From Enterobacteriaceae bacterium LSJC7 (lineage in GTDB: Bacteria > Pseudomonadota > Gammaproteobacteria > Enterobacterales > Enterobacteriaceae), in the NCBI GenBank assembly GCA_000302695.1, contig AMFN01000003.1, forward strand, positions 62,001 to 126,000: 64,000 nt of DNA, given 5' to 3'. The notes under the pieces were generated by a model. The model made no database searches and was not told where the DNA came from. It saw only the letters and a list, made by a program, of their open reading frames with translations. The position numbers and the translations under genes were made by a program. Below, in pieces: positions 59,401-64,000 of this stretch; within the stretch, counting starts at the first letter, position 1; the number at the start of each line of letters is the position of its first letter.

Positions 59401-62400
59401 CCTGGGCATTGAACCACCCGGGGTTAACGACAGCTTCTTCCATTTGGGAGGGCACTCGCTGCTGGCACTTCAGCTAATGAGCCGTCTGCGCGCGACGTTT
59501 GATGTCGAGCTCTCGCTTAAAACGATTTTTGACTCACCCACCGTGGCACGCCTGAGTGATGAAATCGAGAAAGCACGCCCGCTCACCCAGCGCCCTGCAC
59601 TCGAGCCCACACCTCGCCCGGCATTGCTGCCTATGTCATTTGCGCAGCAGCGTCTGTGGCTCCAGGAGCAAATTACGCCTGGCAGCGCCTATAACATGCC
59701 GCTCATTTTACAGCTAAACGGTGAACTCAATGCTGACGCACTGGAACAGGCGCTACATGATGTCGTCGCCCGCCATGAAACGCTGCGCACGCTTCTCAGT
59801 GAGCAAAATGAGCACCCTTGTCAGTCAATCGTTCCCGCTGAACAGGCGCACTTTACGCTACAGCGCCAACAACCAGACGCCGCTCAGTTAACGCCCATGC
59901 TGGCGCAACACTGTCGGCACGTATTCGATCTTCAACACGAGCTACCTTTCAACGCTCATCTTTACCACCTGAGCGACAACCAACACGTATTGCTGCTGCT
60001 CATTCACCACACGGCGGGTGATGGCGGCTCGCTTGTGCCGCTGATGCAGGATTTGAGCCTGGCTTATCGCGCACGCCTGCATTCACAGGCGCCGGTACAG
60101 CCTGCGCTGGACATTCAGTATGCCGATTACGCGCTCTGGCAACGTGCGCTGCTGGCCGATGAGCACAACCCCGCCGGACTGTTCGCTCAGCAGTTGAGCT
60201 ACTGGCAAGAGCAGCTTGCCTGTTTACCCGATGAAGTGACGCTGGCAGGCGATCGCCCGCGTCCGGCACACCCGGTTAATGCCGCAGACCGGGTCAGTTT
60301 TGCCCTCCCATCTCAGATTTACTCACGCCTGAAAGCCCTGAGTGCGCAAACGGGGGCGAGCCTGTTTATGGTGCTACAGGCGGCGCTGGCGGCCATGCTT
60401 CATCGTATGGGAGCGGGCGAAGACATTGTGACGGGCACCCCTGTTCTGGGACGTACCGAAGCCGTTCAGATGCCGCTTATTGGCTATTTTGCCAATACCG
60501 TGGCGCTGCGCACCCGGCTTAATGACAACCCGACGCTTAATGCACTGATTGACCAGGTACGCGGCTGTGTTCTGGCGGCCTATGAGCACCAGGACATTCC
60601 GTTTGAACGCCTTGTCGAAGCGCTGGCCCCGGAGCGCTCAGTCAACCGAAACCCACTGTTTCAGATAATGATGCTGCTGGATATGCCATTGCCGCAGGGC
60701 ATCGACTTCCCGGCGCTAACGGTTGAGCAGTGCACTCCCCCTGCCACAGAAGCAAAATTCGATTTGCTGTTTAACTTCAGCGTGGACGAGCAAAAAGCGT
60801 GTCTCAATGGCTATATTGAGTTCACAACTGACCTTTATGATGCCGGCACCGTTGCCGGATTCGCCGAGCGGCTGTGCCATATTCTGGCCGTCATGGCCGA
60901 AAACCCGCAAACAAGAGTCAGCGAACTTGACGTGCTCAACGCGCAGGAACGTGAGCAGCTGCTGGTTACCTGGAACGATACGTCCGCCGAATTGCCTGTC
61001 GCAACCCTGGCCGAACTGTTTGAGCGCCAGGTCACTCGCTCACCTGATGCCATTGCTGTCAGCGAAGGGCAATCGCGCCTCACCTACGCTGAACTAAACC
61101 GTGAAGCGAACCGGCTGGCGCACAAGTTACAGGAACTGGCTGGCGGTGAAACGTTCTGCGCGGGTCTGCTCATGCAGCACTCCATTGAGGAAGTTATCGC
61201 CACACTTGCGGTTATCAAAGCTGGCGGTGCTTACCTGCCGTTGCGCGCAGCCGATCCGCTGGAGCGCCAGCAGATAATGATGGACGACGCTGGCGCAACC
61301 GTGCTGATTACCGGACTCAGTGGCCCCTGGCCTGTTGCGGCAACGGTTATCCAGACCGGTGACGATTTTCAGGCACAGCACTATTTGCAGACCAACCCAC
61401 CTTCTCGTACCAAACCACACGACCTGGCGTACATCATGTACACCTCTGGCTCCACCGGTAAACCCAAAGGTATTGCCGTTAGTCAGCAGAGCGTGATTGC
61501 ACTGGCCTGTGACCGCCGCTGGCAGCCAGCCGATCACCAACGGGTGTTGCTGCATTCGCCGTCGGCCTTTGATGCCTCAACCTATGAATTTTGGGTAACG
61601 CTGATGTGTGGCGGTCAACTGGTTGTGGCACCCGGCGGTGAACTGGATATTGACGCACTGGCGCGCACTATTGTCAGCAAAAACATCACTGCCGCCTGGC
61701 TCACCGCCGGGCTATTTCGCCTGATGGTAGATGAACATCCGCAGGCACTGGCGAGCCTGCGTCTGCTGCTGGCGGGCGGCGACGTACTGCCAAAATCATC
61801 CATTGCGGCGGTGCTGGAGCAGTGTCCAGGGTTGGTTATTATCAACGGCTACGGCCCAACCGAAACCACCACCTTTGCCACTACCTACGCCATGCGCAGC
61901 GTGCCTGAAAGCGCATCTGTGCCGATTGGTTCGCCGCTGGACAACATGCAGGTCTACGTCCTTGATGCGTACCTGAACCCGGTGCCCGTGGGTGTGCCGG
62001 GTGAGCTTTACATTGCTGGCGACGGGCTTGCGCGTGGTTATATCAATCAACCGGATCTGACGGCGGCGCACTTCGTGGCGAACCCGTTTAGTCACCACGG
62101 TGAGCGGATGTACCGCTCCGGGGACTGGGTGCGCTGGCGTCAGGATGGCGTGCTGGAGTACCTCAACCGTGGCGATCAGCAGATAAAAATCCGCGGTTTC
62201 CGTATCGAGTTAAGTGAAATCGAGGCCGCCTTGCTTGAGGAGGGAGACATTGCACAGGCAGTAGTGTCCCTGCTTGAGCCACAGCCGGGCAACAAACAGC
62301 TGGTAGCCTGGGTGATTGCTCGTGAAAACACCCACTGCGATCCCGCCCTGTTACGCCAGCGCCTGAGCGACCGTTTACCTGACTTTATGGTGCCGTCGGT

Positions 62401-64000
62401 CATCACTGTTGTGCCGCACTTCCCGCTGACCGCCAACGGCAAAGTCGATGTTCGCGCTCTGCCCGCCCCGGTTTACAGTAGCGAAGCCCGCCGGGACGCG
62501 CGTAACCCGCAAGAGGACGTGCTGTGCCGCCTGTTTGCGCAGGTGTTGGGCATAGAGCAACTCAGCATAGATGATAACTTCTTCCAGCTTGGCGGCCATT
62601 CGCTGATGGCGTCACGGCTGGTAAGCCTGGTGCGTAAAGCCCTGAACGTGAATCCGCGTATTCGTGACCTGTTTGAAGCGCCGACGGTTGCGCAGTTTGC
62701 GCAACGTTTGCGCCCCGACGACACACCGCGCCCGCAGTTGCGCCCTACACCGCGCCCACTGCATTTACCGCTGTCTGCGGCCCAGCGCCGGCTGTGGATT
62801 GTCGACAGCATCGAGAGCGGTAAATTTACCTATAACATGCCTCTGACTCTTGAGTTACGCGGCACACTCAATACCGGGGCGCTCACGACTGCGCTCAACG
62901 ATCTGCTTATGCGCCATGAAAGCCTGCGCACACGTATTCAGACGCTGGCGAACGGCACGGCCTGGCAGTACATTGCTGAGGGTGAAGCCGCCGGTTGTAC
63001 ACTCACGCTTCAGCAGGTCGCATCGGATAAGCTGGATAGCGCAGTGCTGGAAGCCTCCGAGTACCTCTTCGATTTAGCCCGCGAAAACCCCTGCCGGGCA
63101 TGGCTTTTCAGTGTGGAGCCAGACCGGCACGTGCTGCTGTTCCTGATGCACCATATTGCCAGCGACGGGGCCTCCCTGGCACCGCTGTTAGCCGACCTGT
63201 CCATGGCCTACAACGCTCGCCTTGACGGGATGATGCCCGGCTGGGCACCGCTGCCGGTCCAGTATGCCGACTATACGCTGTGGCAATATGAACTGCTGGG
63301 CGCACCAGACGATCCGCACAGCCGCCAGAATCAGCAGTTAGCCTGGTGGCGCGAGGCACTCAGGGATCTGCCGGAAGAGCTTCCACTTCTGACCGACAGA
63401 CCTCGCCCGGCTCACCCCAGCTATCAGGGCAAACAGTGCCTGTTCACGGTTGATAACGAGGTCTACGCACGCCTGCGTGAAATAACGCAAACGCATCAAC
63501 TGAGTCTGTTTATGGTGTTGCAGGCAACGCTTGCATTACTGTTACGCCGACTGGGCGCGGGCGTTGATATCCCGCTTGGCACCGCCATTGCCGGGCGCAC
63601 TGACGACCAGCTCGAACCCCTGGTTGGGTTTTTCACCAATACACTGGTGCTGCGCACCGACGTGTCCGGCAACCCGTATTTTGACGAGTTGCTTGAGCAG
63701 GTACGCAACAACACGCTACAGGCGTTTGAACACCAGGACCTGCCGTTTGAAACACTGGTGGAGGCGCTCAATCCTGAGCGCTCGCTGGCGCGTCATCCGC
63801 TGTTCCAGATAATGCTGGTACTGCAAAACCACGCACGCGGTGAGCCGCTGTTCAACGGGCTGGAGAGCCGGACCGACGCGCCACAGCTACCCGTGGCGAA
63901 ATTCGACTTAACGTTCAACTTTGATGAAAATCCAGACGGATTGTCAGGATGCCTCGAGTACGCCACCGATCTGTTTGATGATGCGACCGCCGCGCGTATC
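56486..64000 (+). CDS. multimodular nonribosomal peptide synthetase, 5' part
   Basis: The ATG at 56486 (AAGGG upstream) opens a frame that stays open to the window end, 2505 codons. Domains: C1 (residues 10-440, CCHHILQDGFGG), A1 (450-950, LFTSGSTGQPKG, YGPTETT), PCP1 (LGGHSLLA, near 985), C2 (from 1040, IHHTAGDGGS), A2 (1490-1995, YTSGSTGKPKG), PCP2 (LGGHSLMA, near 2035), C3 (from 2085, MHHIASDGAS). All condensation domains keep HHxxxDG. The A1 specificity residues, read by eye, are D-I-L-Q-L-G-V-V-W, like glycine codes. A2 gives D-A-Y-L-L-G-G-T-F, resembling small aliphatic codes (weak). C1 has nothing before it and resembles the EntF start, so it may accept an acyl or aryl starter. The product is unknown. 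C1 is lower in GC than later modules. Confidence 0.93.
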   Translation, partial: MVIDNDKKCYSLTSAQLGMWLANEISPNRGNNNICEHIIIDGSVDSALFTQAVQQTIIEAESMHSRFLYIDNEIKQVLDNVDDYEVMFYDFSLKQDPDAAFNEYLKKNAMKIFPLTEGRAFEFSLIKLSDTKYAYYHCCHHILQDGFGGSLLINRIVNIYNCLIASEPVPPTPFGRFEQLIKDDLEYRNSGRFIRDRDYWNSRFCDMPEPASLAGRSAPAENILFHRKNIDSALDKMLREKALSLGYTLPQLLTTLSCIYLYRMTDNDDLVIGMPVTARTGREQRSIPGLLSNIMPLRLNLSPAQSLNDILALTSKEMRSVLRHQQYRNDDLQRDLNLTHPLYHTTVNIELFGEDLKVNGCRTTPTNLCSGPAQDLNIFFFGYGDEHTLVLGFDANAALYSEEVLLNHHNRMLSLFSELLSQPDSPVGLLSLQHPVEAQQLTVINQTQVPVSSLTLPELFEAQALKTPDSMAFCQDNISLNYAQLNAQANQLCHYLQADGVKTGDIVAVLLPRSADLVVSLLAIAKTGAIYLPLDPDHPAERLRHILTTAQPKLVLTARATVDAVDWPAQKQIDAPETLAVIHAQMQSNPQSRTLNPHQAVYVLFTSGSTGQPKGVLVSHRGLSNFLAAMQRAIALNTRHCMLATTTIGFDIAALELFLPLVNGASVAMVSRDVARDPTLLAHEMADKQVTHVQGTPALWHGLVEYQPQALQGITALVGGDALPVNLAERMVTLAENVIQVYGPTETTVWSTLGELTPQNLDPALIGKPIDNTQVYILDSALQPVPVGQAGELYIAGEGLALGYLKRPDLTSERFVANPFGNPGERMYRTGDMARWDEELRLCFLGRVDNQVKIRGYRIELGDIENALMALPSVKHALVMVHDGNAPGQKHLIAWVITDNVTLSPQDLRVSLEEQLPEYMIPSAIVPLESYPLTANGKIDRRALPVPTFTLEAPVLPVTQREEMLCQLFADCLGIEPPGVNDSFFHLGGHSLLALQLMSRLRATFDVELSLKTIFDSPTVARLSDEIEKARPLTQRPALEPTPRPALLPMSFAQQRLWLQEQITPGSAYNMPLILQLNGELNADALEQALHDVVARHETLRTLLSEQNEHPCQSIVPAEQAHFTLQRQQPDAAQLTPMLAQHCRHVFDLQHELPFNAHLYHLSDNQHVLLLLIHHTAGDGGSLVPLMQDLSLAYRARLHSQAPVQPALDIQYADYALWQRALLADEHNPAGLFAQQLSYWQEQLACLPDEVTLAGDRPRPAHPVNAADRVSFALPSQIYSRLKALSAQTGASLFMVLQAALAAMLHRMGAGEDIVTGTPVLGRTEAVQMPLIGYFANTVALRTRLNDNPTLNALIDQVRGCVLAAYEHQDIPFERLVEALAPERSVNRNPLFQIMMLLDMPLPQGIDFPALTVEQCTPPATEAKFDLLFNFSVDEQKACLNGYIEFTTDLYDAGTVAGFAERLCHILAVMAENPQTRVSELDVLNAQEREQLLVTWNDTSAELPVATLAELFERQVTRSPDAIAVSEGQSRLTYAELNREANRLAHKLQELAGGETFCAGLLMQHSIEEVIATLAVIKAGGAYLPLRAADPLERQQIMMDDAGATVLITGLSGPWPVAATVIQTGDDFQAQHYLQTNPPSRTKPHDLAYIMYTSGSTGKPKGIAVSQQSVIALACDRRWQPADHQRVLLHSPSAFDASTYEFWVTLMCGGQLVVAPGGELDIDALARTIVSKNITAAWLTAGLFRLMVDEHPQALASLRLLLAGGDVLPKSSIAAVLEQCPGLVIINGYGPTETTTFATTYAMRSVPESASVPIGSPLDNMQVYVLDAYLNPVPVGVPGELYIAGDGLARGYINQPDLTAAHFVANPFSHHGERMYRSGDWVRWRQDGVLEYLNRGDQQIKIRGFRIELSEIEAALLEEGDIAQAVVSLLEPQPGNKQLVAWVIARENTHCDPALLRQRLSDRLPDFMVPSVITVVPHFPLTANGKVDVRALPAPVYSSEARRDARNPQEDVLCRLFAQVLGIEQLSIDDNFFQLGGHSLMASRLVSLVRKALNVNPRIRDLFEAPTVAQFAQRLRPDDTPRPQLRPTPRPLHLPLSAAQRRLWIVDSIESGKFTYNMPLTLELRGTLNTGALTTALNDLLMRHESLRTRIQTLANGTAWQYIAEGEAAGCTLTLQQVASDKLDSAVLEASEYLFDLARENPCRAWLFSVEPDRHVLLFLMHHIASDGASLAPLLADLSMAYNARLDGMMPGWAPLPVQYADYTLWQYELLGAPDDPHSRQNQQLAWWREALRDLPEELPLLTDRPRPAHPSYQGKQCLFTVDNEVYARLREITQTHQLSLFMVLQATLALLLRRLGAGVDIPLGTAIAGRTDDQLEPLVGFFTNTLVLRTDVSGNPYFDELLEQVRNNTLQAFEHQDLPFETLVEALNPERSLARHPLFQIMLVLQNHARGEPLFNGLESRTDAPQLPVAKFDLTFNFDENPDGLSGCLEYATDLFDDATAARI

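Overview
The window looks like an enterobacterial chromosome (Enterobacter/Lelliottia/Klebsiella-like gene content). It crosses the replication terminus: positions 40251-40278 match the 28-bp Escherichia coli dif site, as I know it, at every base (reverse complement). About 85 features are described; most protein calls rest on motifs read by eye, with no database search.

Left part (1-19560), mostly ordinary chromosomal accessory genes: the end of an MFS exporter with a siderophore-interacting reductase; a complete chaperone-usher fimbrial operon behind a FimW-like regulator; a LysR regulator convergent with two aldo/keto reductases; a LysR regulator divergent from a family 4 glycosidase; and a homogentisate (tyrosine/phenylalanine) catabolic block (hmgA-fahA-maiA) with two MarR regulators and an MHS-type transporter. 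Five copies of one inverted-repeat motif lie in the two control regions of that block.

Middle part (19560-40280), a mosaic island. It holds relics (amidohydrolase, fimbrial subunit, a Hok-like C-terminus), an orphan MrpH-like adhesin, an AT-rich pair of unknown genes (a protein with two C-terminal membrane helices and a small protein with a HEPN-like R-x4-H motif), and a layered arsenic region: arsRDABC on the plus strand, an acetyltransferase plus a second arsD-arsA pair on the minus strand, and broken arsH, sigma-factor and third arsA fragments. It ends with a mobility module: a winged-helix-type gene divergent from an XRE regulator across two matching operators, then an overlapping operon of three tyrosine recombinases and a small coiled-coil protein. 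The module's first gene starts about 150 bp from dif and resembles what I recall as the Gamma-Mobile-Trio class.

Right of dif (40279-47494) lies a transposon-like unit of about 7.2 kb. An IS1202-group (ISNCY) transposase and six cargo genes (DUF1471 peptide, SDR, LysR, two zinc-type oxidoreductases, alpha/beta hydrolase) sit between imperfect terminal inverted repeats flanked by GATGA direct repeats. Its left edge is exactly 5 bp from the XerC arm of dif. Directly after it begins the left end of a second related element, so dif appears to have been hit repeatedly.

Far right (47500-64000): a secretin fragment, an AraC regulator overlapping tail to tail with a secreted alpha/beta hydrolase, a DapA-family aldolase, a methyltransferase, katG, a 1.5-kb AT-rich gap, then an MbtH-like gene and the first 2505 codons of a giant nonribosomal peptide synthetase (C-A-PCP-C-A-PCP-C...), which runs off the window.
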